A DNA stretch of 64,000 bases from Lonicera japonica (taxonomy: Eukaryota > Streptophyta > Magnoliopsida > Dipsacales > Caprifoliaceae): positions 24,832,011 through 24,896,010 of the forward strand of contig CM038467.1 in assembly GCA_021464415.1 (NCBI GenBank), given 5' to 3'. The position numbers and the translations under genes were made by a program. Under the pieces are notes generated by a model. That model saw only the letters and a program-made list of their open reading frames with translations. It was not told the origin of the DNA and did no database searches. Below, piece after piece: positions 1-10,609 of this stretch (its first letter is position 1; every line of letters begins with the position of its first letter).

Positions 1-540
1 CGATAGTCATTAGGGTTCTTGTGGGGGGTCACAGATTGAGGCGTTTTACAAATTCACACATATATTATTCATATTCTTGTTTTAACAAAATATAAAAAGG
101 TAATACAATGTTTCAGGAAAAAAGAAATTAGTTCCAAGCCAATATTGGCAAGGCATCCTTGATATCAGTAAAAAAATATTTTTTGAAACCCATTCCATTT
201 TCAAAACTAAAACCAAACGAGCAGTAGATGTACACAAATCTGAACCATGTGTGAGTGAAAACCCTAAAGTGTGAAAAGTGAAACCCTTAAGTGTGCACAA
301 ATTATGTTATATTTTAAAAAACAATTAAATTAAGTCTATTATGTTGTATTTTCAAAGACAATTAAGATGGTCTGTCTTCAACCTTGCTCTAGCAATTTAT
401 ACATGAGCCTCTTTAAACTATTCTTTAATGTTCGAACAAAAGACTACTTTTGCTTTTTCTTAACCCTCATCACACTTTTCTTCTTCTTCCACTTGGACTC
501 CATTTTCGTGCTTCGTCACATATCTTTTGAGAATTTATAA
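1..540. other. Non-coding stretch, no gene seen
   Basis: AT-rich sequence without a credible coding region. The stretch near 259-291 resembles 17341-17370 (shared core GTGAAAAGTGAAAC), which suggests the left edge of the window is a diverged copy of the DNA around 17.3-18.1 kb. Confidence 0.5.
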
Positions 541-1552
541 TCTTCTTCTTCTATGATAATAAAGTAAAGAGATTTTTAGCAGTTCAATATCCCTTATTTA
601 ATATATATATATATATAGAGCATTTCTTACACGGACCAATCCGTGCGAATTGGTCCAAAAAAGCAGCGCATGCATTCATACTCTGTAAAAAAAAGGGACA
701 TTTCTCTCTTTTTTTCTCTCTCTCCTTTCTACTTTCTTCTTCTTTCTCTTAAGTTTTCATCTTTCTTATCTCTCAATGAAAACGGTGTCTCTCTTTTTAT
801 TCCTCCTTATTTGTCTCTTAGTTCCTCTCTCTTTCTAAAATCTCAAATGAATTTATCACCCTCTAACCCACGCACATCTAGTTAACAAAATCGAATTGCC
901 TAATCAAACCCAAATCACATTCAACCCAGCAAAATCAAACCCAAATCAAGCCCCACTTACTGCACCAAATTTCTTCTTTCAAATTTTCAAGCCATCATGG
1001 AGTGTGATTTGGGTTTTAAGAGAGAGACAGAAACGGGATGAACTCTTAACCCATGGTTTGAAAGTGATTTAGATTTTAAGAAACAAAATTAAGATTTATC
1101 AAAATATTATATGTAATCCCGGTGTGGAAAGGTGTATGAATCGGTGTTTTTGGAATTGTCTTTTGAAAAAGATAAGAAGAAAAAGAAGAAGGATAGAGTA
1201 AAGAAAAGAGGGGAAATAAGATATTTTTGAAGGAAAGAGAGAAGAACAGAGGAACAAAGAGAGAGAAGAAGTAGACGAAAGAGAGAAGAACAGAGCAATG
1301 AAGAGAAAGAAGAAATAGATGAAATCTTAAGAGAGAGAAGAAGAAAGTAGAAAGTAGAAAGTAGAGAGGGAAGAAAGAGAGATAAACGTCCCTTTTTTTT
1401 CTACGGTTTGTGAATGAACGCGCTGCTTTTTTGGACCAATCCGCACAGATTGGTCCGTGTAAGAAATGCTCTCTCTCTCTATATATATATATATATCTAT
1501 TCTCTACATACAAGTCTTCTTCTTCTCTTTCTTTTACTCAGCTATTCCGAAT
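541..1552 (+). repeat. Diverged copy of 17985-18125, split by a TIR element
   Basis: The left piece (about 541-602) and the right piece (about 1490-1552) together match about 17985-18125. Shared landmarks are TTCAATATCCCTTATTTA, then an AT or CT microsatellite, then TCTATTCTCTAC and a TCTTCTTCTT run. The copy at 18 kb is continuous, so it marks the empty site of the element at 618-1471. Confidence 0.7.
618..1471. mobile_element. Non-autonomous DNA element with long terminal inverted repeats
   Basis: The ends are inverted copies: GAGCATTTCTTACACGGACC at the left and its complement ending at 1471. The inverted similarity continues for roughly 230 bp per arm (about 618-845 and 1225-1471), through GGTCCAAAAAAGCAGCGC and a pyrimidine-rich tract. 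The middle (about 890-1130) is unique and codes for nothing recognisable. Open frames in the arms are low-complexity Ser/Leu/Phe translations of the CT-rich repeat. It sits in a TA/CT microsatellite, so the target duplication cannot be read and the superfamily is unassigned. Confidence 0.8.
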
Positions 1553-1565
1553 CGAATCTGCGACT

Positions 1566-1616
1566 AGCAATGATTAGTTGAAGTGCGCGAAAATTGATCT
1601 GGACACCCTGTAGACA
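1566..1616 (+). mobile_element. 3' fragment of a plant SINE
   Basis: A stretch running from TGATTAGTTGAAGTGCG to GGACACCCTGTAGAC matches the 3' parts of the SINE copies at 11891-12065 and about 27605-27785. The tRNA-like 5' part is absent, so this is only the tail at the left edge of duplication copy A. Confidence 0.65.
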
Positions 1617-1675
1617 AAAAATAAATAAAATCATGGCGATAACAATAATACATTGGACCCCTCACAGCATTTGTG

Positions 1676-2887
1676 GAGTATTTAACCCATTTGGAACCTT
1701 AACTATTGCGTTTTTACAATGTGAAACTTAAACAATTTTTTGTTTCAAATTGGAACTTGAACTATGAAAACGTGTCAATTTGGAACTTCCGTCAAGATCC
1801 ATTAAATAACTTAATGGATGAGGTTCCAAATTAAAACTTCTTCAAAACTTTAGCTTTCTCTCATTTTTCTTCCATCCAACTTTGTCCATGGGAGATTAGT
1901 TTTAGACTTAAATGAATGGTTTTTTTCACGAAACTTGATGGAGGTTGTTTTTACAATGAGTAGATTAATTTCAAAAAATTCATTAAAATTTCAAACTGAA
2001 AGTTAATGAAATTCAGACCAGAAGTGCACTAAAATGTTATATATTAGGTAAAAAAGAAATCATTTTTTCCCAGAAATATCTCAACCTAACATTGAAATTA
2101 TCCCTTTTTAGTAAATATATAGCATTACGGGGAACTAAATTTACAGATAAAACAAGATTCACACACATGGGGTGCTAATATATAGGAAAAATGGGTGGGT
2201 TTTCCCACCCCATGCTTAGGTTTGAGCCTCAGAAACTCCGTTTCTCTTCCCCTTCCCCCCTTGACCAACCACCATGTGTATCCTTCTAGTGCTTGTAAAA
2301 AAAAAATTACAATTAGATTCACAAGGAATTGTCGATTATTGGCGAACACACTTGGAAAATTTTCAAAACATGCATTAAAACATCTTAAATAAGCTAGATT
2401 TCATAACCATACAACTAAACAAGGCCAAGCCAGTTCAATTCCGAAAAATATGGTATTATAATAAAAGAAATAATATACATAGTTAGTAGCCTTCGAAATA
2501 TCAATTCTTTTTACATAATGTATAACATTTTAGTGTACCTCCGGTCTGAATTTCACTAACTTTCGGTTTGAATTTTTTAATGAATTTTTTGAAATTAATC
2601 TACTCATTGTAAAAACAATCTCCACCAAGTTTCATGAAAAAAATCATTCATTTAAGTCTCAAACTAAACTCCCATGGACGAAATTGGATGGAAGAAAAAT
2701 GAGAGAAAGCTAAAGTTTTGAAGAAGTTTCAATTTGGAACCTCATCCGTTAAGTTATTTAACGGATCTTGACGGAAGTTCCAAATTGACACTTTTTCGTA
2801 GTTCAAGTTCCAATTTAAAACAAAAAATTGTTTAAGTTCCATATTGAAAAAATGCAATAGTTAAGATTCCAAATAGGTTAAATACTC
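1676..2887. mobile_element. Non-autonomous Mutator-like element with 9-bp target duplication
   Basis: The element begins GAGTATTTAACCCATTTGGA and ends with the complement of GAGTATTTAACC. It is flanked by perfect 9-bp direct repeats GCATTTGTG at 1667-1675 and 2888-2896. The empty site survives in copy B near 27829-27845, where a single GCATTTATG runs straight into TAACCCAATC. Inverted similarity between the arms extends about 390 bp (1676-2065 and 2500-2887). A 9-bp duplication with long inverted repeats is the hallmark of Mutator-like elements. No transposase is present; the small open frames near 2125-2392 overlap on opposite strands and match nothing I recognise. Confidence 0.9.
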
Positions 2888-3654
2888 GCATTTGTGTAAC
2901 CCAATTATTTCATTGCTTCTGATTTAATCATAAATTTTTTTAAGAGAAAATATTTAAAATATATATGTAATTTGATAAAGAATGATTCAGAATGAATTGT
3001 TATTGATGGTTTTTGTAGTTACTAATTAATTAGCTTTTCAGTTATTATATACTTTCTATTTGTGGCCATTCTATTCAAGTGCTTGAATCCTAACAGGAAG
3101 GACAGTAATTTGGAATGAGTTTGGTCAATTCCATATCGTTCTCTACTTTCCTCTTTAAATGTTTCCCCTCAAAGATACACTTATTGGTCGACAACAGAGA
3201 AAAGAAAACAGGATTCTCGTGGGATCCACTCCTATCTTGATTATTCTAGCACTCTAGATATAATTTTTGTTATAATAAAAAAAAAATGTACAATACGCAC
3301 TAATTTCTCTTAAGCAATCGTAAAAAAATATAAGATACATGGTACAATAAGTTCGATCAATTATTTTTAATCAGACATGCATTAACTACCCGCCTCATAT
3401 TAGACGGGCACTAATATCCGTCTCTCTCCCAACGGCCACAAATGCAGAACATTTTTCAAGCAAATATAACCTCTATATTATAAGAGAACTGTCACACAAA
3501 AGCGTTACATAAATAAGAGTCAGAACTTATGGGCTTCTTGAATTATTTTGAGAAACATGAAAAATAATGCAAGTGAAATACACACTTTAAAAGGAGGGGG
3601 TACAGGTTAGGGGGTGGATTGGGAAGATTAGATGCGAAAGTAGTTGACTTGTTC

Positions 3655-3835
3655 AAATGGGCCGGCCTTACTTGTAATAAAGTGATGTTTTGTTTTGTCA
3701 AAAGAGAGGGCAATTGTGTAGCTCACTTTTTAGTTAAGTATGCTAGAAATGTAGTTGACTCTGTGTCTTGGTTAGAGGATCTACCTAAATGACTTGTAAG
3801 TTTATATCTGCTGATATTTTTGTAATGAAAGATAA
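3655..3835 (+). pseudogene. LINE 3'-end remnant (C-terminus of RNase H domain)
   Basis: The translation gives FCFVKREGNCVAHFL, then WLEDLPK and a stop. This is the characteristic end of the RNase H-like domain closing ORF2 of plant L1-type LINEs. A short 3' UTR with TGTAATGAAAGATAA follows. Upstream LINE sequence is missing here but present in the partner copy at about 29600-30955, so copy A has lost about 1.6 kb of it. Confidence 0.75.
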
Positions 3836-4975
3836 TTTTTTTTTTTTAAAAATCATAATTTAAATTAAGGAGACTAAAATATCATAATTTTCAGAAAATT
3901 AAAGAACTGCCATCGTCATCTGGCGCTTAATATAATAGATGTATTAATTTTATTTGGGTTGAGCAAATAATTTTTCTCAATATTAAACACCATAAATTTT
4001 CAAAATAATGTAATCAATATAAAATATAATATGGATTTTTAATTCGTTGGAAAAGTTTAAATATTACAAATTGCGTAAGACTCTTGAAAAGAATGTCCCC
4101 CTTGTTCAGCGGGTTAAGTTTAAATATAATCAAAATAGAGGTAAGTTAATTTCAAGATAAAATTAACAAATCTAAATGCTAGCCCTAATTTGTGTATAGA
4201 GAGAGAATATTTGCGATCAAAAATCAAGAAAAATGTTATATAAAAGAAAAATAAAATCAACAGAAACAGTGTCAAGAAGTCAAAAAATGGTTGAAACACT
4301 ACTAATTTTTATCATATGTTGAAAAATGAGTTACATAATCTCGTGAGTTGTTATATTACTTTTTCAATTTTCACAGACAATTCTTTGGGAAATAGTATAA
4401 AATAATCCAAGAAAAATCGGAAAATATAGATTAGATATCAGAAAATATTTTCTCACAAAAACTAATATATTTTTCTCACTTTCCATCTTTCATTTATCAA
4501 ACGCACACTTACTTCGAACTTTTTAGGTCTTTTTGTTGTTGTTGTTGTTTTAATTAAACTATATATAAATGTAATATAGTGTATATATATACATATATAC
4601 ACGTAACTTCATAGTAAGATTAAGATTTAAAAAGTTAGATGTAGTTTAATAATGAAAAGTAATATTAAATTCTTGAGATAATTAAGGGATGAAACCTTAC
4701 TATCTAGCTAATGTATTTTCTTTAGCCTTTTCTTTTTCACGTAACTTAAATTAGTGTTTTAAATTGATGATATAAATAAATCAATAAGCATATAGACGGT
4801 GATAATGCTAACTAAGTTTAGAAAAAGAGGAATCAAAAGTTAAACTCTTATTATTGTAATTAAAAAGAAAACTTTAATGTGAATAATAATCCAAAGTTGT
4901 TTATGCTTTTGTAACTTTGTGATTTAAGTGCCTGATAACATATCGCGTAGTGCAAATATATATATATATATATAT

Positions 4976-5367
4976 GGAGAAGGATCTTAAGAGGATCAAA
5001 ATTTTGGTTCTTAAATGCGGACTAATCATTTTGAGGGAGTAAATAAATGAATTTTTTGATGAAACTTGGTAAAAATGATCTTCATGATTAATAGATCACC
5101 TCCACCAAATTTCATCGAAAAAATCAATCGGGAAGAGGGTTTACTAAAAAATTGATATATATGTGTGTTTCTGGCCGTTAAAATTTAAGATGTTTAGTTA
5201 ACCCACTTTCTAGTTCAATTTTTTGATGAAATTTGGTGGAGATGATCTACTAATCATGGAGATCATCCTCACCAAGTTTCATAAAAAAATTCATCCATTT
5301 ACTCCCTCAAAATGATTGGTCCGCATTTAAGGACCAAATAAATGGTCCTCTTTAGATCCTTCCTCTG
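4976..5367. mobile_element. Foldback MITE, absent from copy B
   Basis: The left end GGAGAAGGATCTTAAGAGGA is mirrored by the right end, whose complement begins CAGAGGAAGGATCTAAAGAG. Both arms share AATGCGGACYAATCATTTTG followed by a GAGGGAGTAAAT box and a stem containing GATGAAACTTGGT. Copy B has only the TA microsatellite at the equivalent place (about 32350), so this is an insertion after the duplication, or a loss in B. The target is a run of TA, so the duplication length is ambiguous. Confidence 0.8.
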
Positions 5368-5440
5368 TATATATATTCCTTCACTTAAAGATGATTTTTA
5401 AGTTAAATAACTTAAGAATTGTTTATTTTGAGAGGTAAAA

Positions 5441-5860
5441 ATATATGGAGTACATTTTTTTTATGAAACATGCTGTTAATACAGTCTTTTTTGACATAAT
5501 CACTCATATGTTAATTTTCGACCATTAAAATTTTTGGTAATTATCTCATTCATTTTTTATTTGAATTTTTTGATAAAATTTTGTTGAATTTATCTACTCG
5601 ATCATGATATAGAGAGATCATTTTTATCAAATTTTATGAAAAAAATTCAATTTTTTTAATCTATTGAACAAAATGGTAATGAAGAAAAGTCAAACTCTGA
5701 TATTTGTAAGGCTGAGGAAAAAAAACAAAGGATCGCGAAATGACGTTAAACTAATTAGGAAACTTTCTCATACGAGTTTTTAGTTTTGTTAAAATTATGG
5801 GCTTTGTTGTGGGCATAATTACCTAAAACACATAAATCATACATTAAACTTTTTATAAAA
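5441..5860. other. Non-coding, with a degenerate foldback module
   Basis: No gene is seen. About 5450-5690 contains a decayed inverted arrangement of the stem seen in the foldback MITE (AAATTTTTTGATAAAATTTTG against its complement near 5625), similar to sequence at about 32540-32830. Confidence 0.45.
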
Positions 5861-6371
5861 GAGCATTCTCACCGGGTATGTTAAATGGCTAAATTTAATA
5901 TACTCGGTGATATAGCATTGAAAGTAATATGGTAAATGTTAGGCTTGTATAGTATAAACTGAGTAAACTTACCATATCACTAAATTTTAATTATACGGGT
6001 TTACTTTACTCGTATGAGTCATACAACTACGGGACAATCGTATCAAAAAAAAAAAAAAAACACCAAACATACGAGGGTGGGAGCCTCGTATGGCCATTTC
6101 TTTATTTTTTGGCAAGCCAACCACCCATACAAGGGTGACAGTCTCGTATGGTTATTTTATATATATATATATATATATATATTTTTGTTTTCTAAAACCC
6201 ATACGGGTGAATGAGCCTCGTACATGCTTTTTAGATTTTTCAAAAAAAAAAGAAAAATTCCTATACGAATGTGGGAGTCTCGTATAGTCATTTTTTTTAA
6301 AGCACAAAATTCATACTGCCAAAGGACGCCCATATCAGTATATTTTTGTCATTTTTATTGTGAGGATGCTT
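5861..6371. mobile_element. MITE-like element containing an array of short hairpins
   Basis: The termini are inverted: GAGCATTCTCAC at 5861 and the complement of AAGCATCCTCAC ending near 6371. Inside, at about 6070, 6125, 6198 and 6262, lie four related imperfect palindromes with the outline CATACGAG - short loop - CTCGTATG, separated by AT-rich spacers that include a TA microsatellite. No coding capacity is credible. The target duplication is not clear. Confidence 0.6.
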
Positions 6372-7571
6372 TGAAACTTAGTAACAATTAGTAAATTTAA
6401 CCTTAATTTTTACAATACTCGATAGAGATGCGCTAGGTGAAAGGAGAGAAAAGATTGCCACCCATATTAAGGATATTCCCGGCGAAACTGTGAAAGTAAT
6501 ACGGTTGGAAAATTGTGACAGATGCATGATTCTGGGAGCCCAATCTAATGTTCCAAAAAAAAAAAAATCAATCTACGGAAAAATAGGTGGGTTAACTTGA
6601 ATTGAAAATTCTTTTTGTCTCTCAATTAGTATAGATTAAATTAGGCATAAAGAGTGGGTGTAATTTATTATTTTGAATTAACGTATGGCTTAACTTAGGT
6701 CTAGTTTGAGGATAAATATATTTCTCTATTCGAATTTGGTGATGGCTTTTTCCCTAAGATTTTCTCTTAAGATTAAAATATTATTTTTATTTTGGGAGAC
6801 AACTTTTTTTTTTTCATTTATATTCTATTTAAAAGAAAAAAAATATTTTTTATTATTAAGCCTTTTCTTTTATTATTATTATTTTTTTCTTTTTATTTTT
6901 AGACATGATGACACTAATACACCCCAAACTTAAAGAATGTATTAATTTGCACTCTAATTATTTTTTTTTGACACTTTGCACACTATACATACAAATTATA
7001 TCAATTTTATCTCAATGCTCCATTTCAACCATTTTTTAAATAAATATTATTTAAAAAAATATTATTTATCAATTTTCTAACTTTATTTCTTATTATATAT
7101 TAGGTATTATTCGTGCCGGACAGTACTATTAAATAAAAAATTGACTTAATAATAGTGTACTATGTAAAATGAAAAATAAAATTATCAAGTAACCTTAATT
7201 TAAAAGAATTAATAATTACCATACGACATTAAATGCAAAAATAAATGCCCAAAATATAAATTTATTATAAAAAAATCAAATTACAAAAATTAAAAAAATT
7301 GGATCAACGACTATCCTTAGTCTTAAAATTTTGGCGCAATTGATTTTATGATATAGATATTTCAAAAATATAAATTTTATTAAAATTCAATTTTTGAATA
7401 AAAAATAAAAAATGTTGGGATGAGAAATTATAAAGTAGAGAGAGTTTTCATCAAAAGAGAAGGGGGATTAGGGTCGGTAGTGTGTTGAATGATTATTTTT
7501 AGGGTGAGTATTATTGTGTTTTATTTGATGTTTCAATGCGAAAGAAAATAACATCGAAGGGTTAAAATTAT
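6372..7571. other. AT-rich non-coding stretch
   Basis: There is no gene, tRNA or clear repeat. Open frames around 6700-6930 are artefacts of poly-T/TTA runs. Confidence 0.6.
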
Positions 7572-8429
7572 TGATGGTGTCAAAATCTAGAACAGATAAT
7601 TGACGACCGACCAATCAATGAATAATGGTGAATTAGAGGTTTAATAATGGATTGTAACTGTGAACAGTGATTGTGAACAGTATCACCGTATATGTGAACA
7701 GTGGTTGTGAACAGTAATTGTGAACAGTGACTGTGAACAGTACCGGCAGAAACTGATTAAAAATGAAGATGAACACAAGACGTTTTTTGTTAAGGTAGGT
7801 TCCCCCGGTAGCGCTTATGCTAGTCCGGCAGTACGTCCTCCTTTTGTGTGTGCTTGCTTTGTATTAGCTCAAAGGCAATCAATTTGGATGATAATACAAG
7901 CTACCAATCTCTCTCTCTCTTTCTATAATTTCTTTAATTCTATTTATAAGTATAGAATTAGGATTACAAATATTTTAACAGAATAAATAATAAACTGTGT
8001 AGGAGAGAGAGCGTATAAGGATTGGTATTTTTTTGGGGTATGAAAAGAGAGAGTATAAGACCCTCGAAAATTAGATTGTATTTATATTGCCAATGGTTTT
8101 ATATCTCTTAGGAGAGATGGATGGATATTGGGAGAGAAGGAAGAGATATTTTTTGGTGTGTTTTGAATGAATGAATGAGGGGAGTATTTATAGGTAAAAA
8201 ATGAAGGGCAAAAAGGTAAATTTGTGTAATGTATATGATGTGTATGCTTAGGTCACATGTATTCTAGAATGTACATGATGTGTATGCTTAGGTCACATAA
8301 GTAAAAATTGTATTTTACTGAAGGTAAAAAATGGTATTTTACTGGAGGTAAAAAATGGTATTTTACTGGAGGTAAAAGTGTTGAATTACCTTTGTAGGCC
8401 AATGATAAAATTAGTATTTAACCCCATCA
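7572..8429 (-). repeat. 3' LTR of the TR-GAG element (858 bp)
   Basis: It shares ends and almost the whole sequence with 10610-11478. Compared with the other LTR it has fewer copies of the decamer TGTGAACAGT (about 7650-7742). It has three copies rather than one of a unit around TATTTTACTGGAGGTAAAA (about 8310-8376). Confidence 0.93.
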
Positions 8430-8601
8430 ATTGCCCCATATCCTTATCATTTAGCTTGAATGAGCTGATTGGTGAGGATATACTTCAACCCGGGAGCTAG
8501 TAGTAACTTTGAGCTCTGAAGTTCGTGATGTCTTACGCCTGAATCCTTCGTAGGTGAACAGGGTCGACAATTCGATGCCTGCAAGTGGTCTTTTTTCTGT
8601 G

Positions 8602-9022
8602 TTAGGTCTTTCGCCTGTATTAGAGGTCTTTTGCCTGTGTTAGGTCTTTCGCCTGTGTTAAAGGTCTTTTGCCTTTGAGAGGTGTTTCGCTTGTTTTAGA
8701 GGTCTTTTGCCTTTTTAGAGGTCTTTTGTCTGTGTTAGAGGTTTTTCGCCTGTGTTAGAGGTCTTTTGCCTGTGTTAGAGGTCTTTTGCCTTTTTTAGAG
8801 GTCTTTTGCCTTTGAGAGGTCTTTCGCCTGTGTTAGAGGCCTTTTGCATTTTTTTAGAGGTCTTTTGCCTTTGAGAGGTCTTTCGCCTGTGTTAGAGGTC
8901 TTTTGCCTTTTTTAGAGGTCTTTTGCTTGTGTTAGAGGTCTTTTGCCTTTGAGAGGTCTTTCGCCTGTGTTAGAGGTCTTTTGCCTTTTTTAGAGGTCTT
9001 TTGCCTGTATTAGAGGTCTTTG
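8602..9022. repeat. Minisatellite of about 22 units of roughly 20 bp
   Basis: It is a tandem array of TTAGAGGTCTTTTGCCTGTG-like units. Three variants alternate: ...GCCTGTG, ...GCCTTTTT and the shorter GAGAGGTCTTTCGCCTGTG. It begins where the gag reading frame ends and runs toward the 3' LTR. On the gag strand each unit reads AAAGACCTC, the same codons (Lys-Asp-Leu) found at the end of the gag tail, so the array may have grown from the end of the gene. Confidence 0.9.
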
Positions 9023-9087
9023 TTTTTCTTTATGTACTGTCGGAACTGACCTCGCTGGATAAGCTTTTCAATTTCTTCCTTGAGCTT

Positions 9088-10464
9088 CTAGAAATTATCA
9101 GTCTCGTGGCCGTGGTCCTTGTGATACCGGCAATACTGGATAGAGTCCATCTTCTTCTCTAGAGTGCTCATCTTCTCTTGAGTGCTCATCTTCCTAGGCT
9201 TAGGCACCTCTCCTGGTTCTAATTGGGCATAGACCTCGCTCAGTGGAACTGTAAGGGGAGTGAACTTTCGGTGAGCTATGTCCTCGCTAGATCTGAACTT
9301 TTCGGTATTCTTTTTATTTTTCTTGTTCTGCCTCTCTTGGCCAGAAGAAGGGCTATGTTCCCCCTGGCGCTTGGAAGGGGGCCAGAGAGCAGAAAATCCT
9401 GACATGTTGCGTCCTTGGAGTATCTCTTCCACCCCAATATGTTTGTTGACCTCGTCCAGGAGCTCAGACATGGTCTTTGGAGCCATTCTAGCTAAGGTCA
9501 TTAAATAGTAGGGGGAGCTTACTCCGTTCATAAATGCTGCTACGACTACACTTTCATTGAGATCATCGATCATGAGGCTTTCCTGGTTGAACCGACAAGC
9601 GTACTCTTTCAGGGCTTCGTTTGAACTTTGTTTGATTGTGAAGAGGTGGGTGGAGGTCTTAGACTGCTTTCTAATCCCTAGGAAATGAGTTACGAATCTC
9701 GTACCAAGCTCGTGCGAGCTCTGAATCGAGCCTGGAGATAGGCTGTTGCACCACATCCGAACTTCCCCCTTGAGAGTTGTGACAAAAGCCCTGCATATGA
9801 TACCATCTGGGACATTCTGGAGCCTCATCATATTTTTAAATTGCTGCCAATGGTCCATTGGATCGGTTGAGCCATCATATGACTCTAGAGGAGGTAATTT
9901 GAATATATTCGGGACCGCACAGGTCTGGATGTGCGCTGCAAACGGCGATTCAGAATTTCTTACTAGAGTTGCTGCCGAGCTCCCCCCAACGTGGCCTATG
10001 GTTTTCATTATTTTGGCCAGTTGGGCTTTCATTTCTGATCTGAGCCTCTGCTCTACTTCTTCAATAGAGCTCTTGTTCGAGATCCTATCGAACACGGACC
10101 CTCGAGGCTTAGCATTTGTCTCCAGAACTGGTGGAATGGGGGGTCGACCTCTTCTGCTCATACTTTGTCTTTGAGCCTCTCCTTCATAGCGTCTTTCTTG
10201 AACAACAAGAACTTGTGAATTTCTTTTTGGAGATGGGGGAGCTGTAACAGAGAACTCATCATAAGAATCTCCTTGTTCAGAATTGGATTGGTCGGCAACA
10301 GACCCACTGGGCCTGCCTCGACTTCTCCTATACCTCCGGGGGCGTTCCCCCAGCCTTTCAATGGCTGGGATTCGCGCAGGGGCTGGGGGAGCCGGTGCAG
10401 AAACAGGGGTCGAAGGCGATCCATCTCTTGAACTGTACGAAGGGGATTCTCTTTGAGCCATCAA
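9088..10464 (-). CDS. Gypsy-type Gag polyprotein of the TR-GAG element
   Basis: This 458-residue frame would encode the capsid protein of the element. The N-terminal third (about residues 1-130) is Ser/Pro/Arg-rich and disordered-looking. Residues about 190-330 form the retrotransposon Gag domain, with the landmark DPMDHWQQF and the capsid-like segment around RMWCNSL. A basic tract follows, and then YCRYHKDHGHETDNF, the start of a Cys/His knuckle of the kind found in Gypsy Gags. The frame ends in TAG inside this knuckle. The same frame then continues KLKEEIEKLIQRGQF, the normal continuation in the family, so the stop is probably a mutation that removes about 20 residues. An upstream ATG at 10540 (MSQSKNTQTN...) is in another frame and may be the original start followed by a frameshift. 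There is no host function. Confidence 0.85.
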   Translation of the reverse strand: MMAQRESPSYSSRDGSPSTPVSAPAPPAPARIPAIERLGERPRRYRRSRGRPSGSVADQSNSEQGDSYDEFSVTAPPSPKRNSQVLVVQERRYEGEAQRQSMSRRGRPPIPPVLETNAKPRGSVFDRISNKSSIEEVEQRLRSEMKAQLAKIMKTIGHVGGSSAATLVRNSESPFAAHIQTCAVPNIFKLPPLESYDGSTDPMDHWQQFKNMMRLQNVPDGIICRAFVTTLKGEVRMWCNSLSPGSIQSSHELGTRFVTHFLGIRKQSKTSTHLFTIKQSSNEALKEYACRFNQESLMIDDLNESVVVAAFMNGVSSPYYLMTLARMAPKTMSELLDEVNKHIGVEEILQGRNMSGFSALWPPSKRQGEHSPSSGQERQNKKNKKNTEKFRSSEDIAHRKFTPLTVPLSEVYAQLEPGEVPKPRKMSTQEKMSTLEKKMDSIQYCRYHKDHGHETDNF

Positions 10465-10596
10465 TCTGGACCTGGAGAGTAGTTTGTTGAGCCACTAAGG
10501 CTATCAAGGGGTTTGTTTGGGTGTTTTTTGACTGTGACATGGTGAAAGTATGGTTTTTTGAGAAGCGTGTGACTTTAAGAAAATGTCTTTCTCATA

Positions 10597-10606
10597 GACG
10601 GCGCCA
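10597..10606 (-). promoter_or_regulatory. Primer-binding site (tRNA-Asp type)
   Basis: On the minus strand, directly after the 5' LTR end, the sequence GTTTGGCGCCGTC appears. TGGCGCCGT is complementary to the 3' end of plant tRNA-Asp, the primer used by several Gypsy elements. The match stops after nine bases. Confidence 0.75.
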
Positions 10607-10609
10607 AAC

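Larger units (their letters stand above)
1566..5440 (+). repeat. Segmental duplication, copy A (partner at about 27730-32415)
   Basis: Non-coding and LINE-derived sequence here aligns in the same order and orientation with about 27730-32415. Long stretches are almost identical, for example around 2990-3130 vs 27940-28060, 3541-3600 vs 29001-29060 and 4200-4960 vs 31610-32345. Differences are mainly insertions. Copy A alone has the elements at 1676-2887 and 4976-5367. Copy B alone has MITEs at 28221-28741 and 31278-31585 and a longer LINE body. The right boundary is gradual. Confidence 0.85.

Noticed and set aside
643..1513. Open frames of 80 and 145 residues in the first TIR element
   Set aside because: Both are translations of the CT-rich inverted repeat, with Ser/Leu/Phe runs on opposite strands and no domain.
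6014..6287. Two 65-residue frames in the hairpin element
   Set aside because: They run through poly-A and TA repeats and simply reflect the repeated palindromes.
8602..9022. Regular short repeats resembling a CRISPR array
   Set aside because: Units are directly tandem without unique spacers, and the sequence is plant nuclear retrotransposon DNA.
9278..10424. Several frames overlapping the gag on either strand
   Set aside because: They are shadows of the minus-strand gag, which alone shows conserved Gag motifs.
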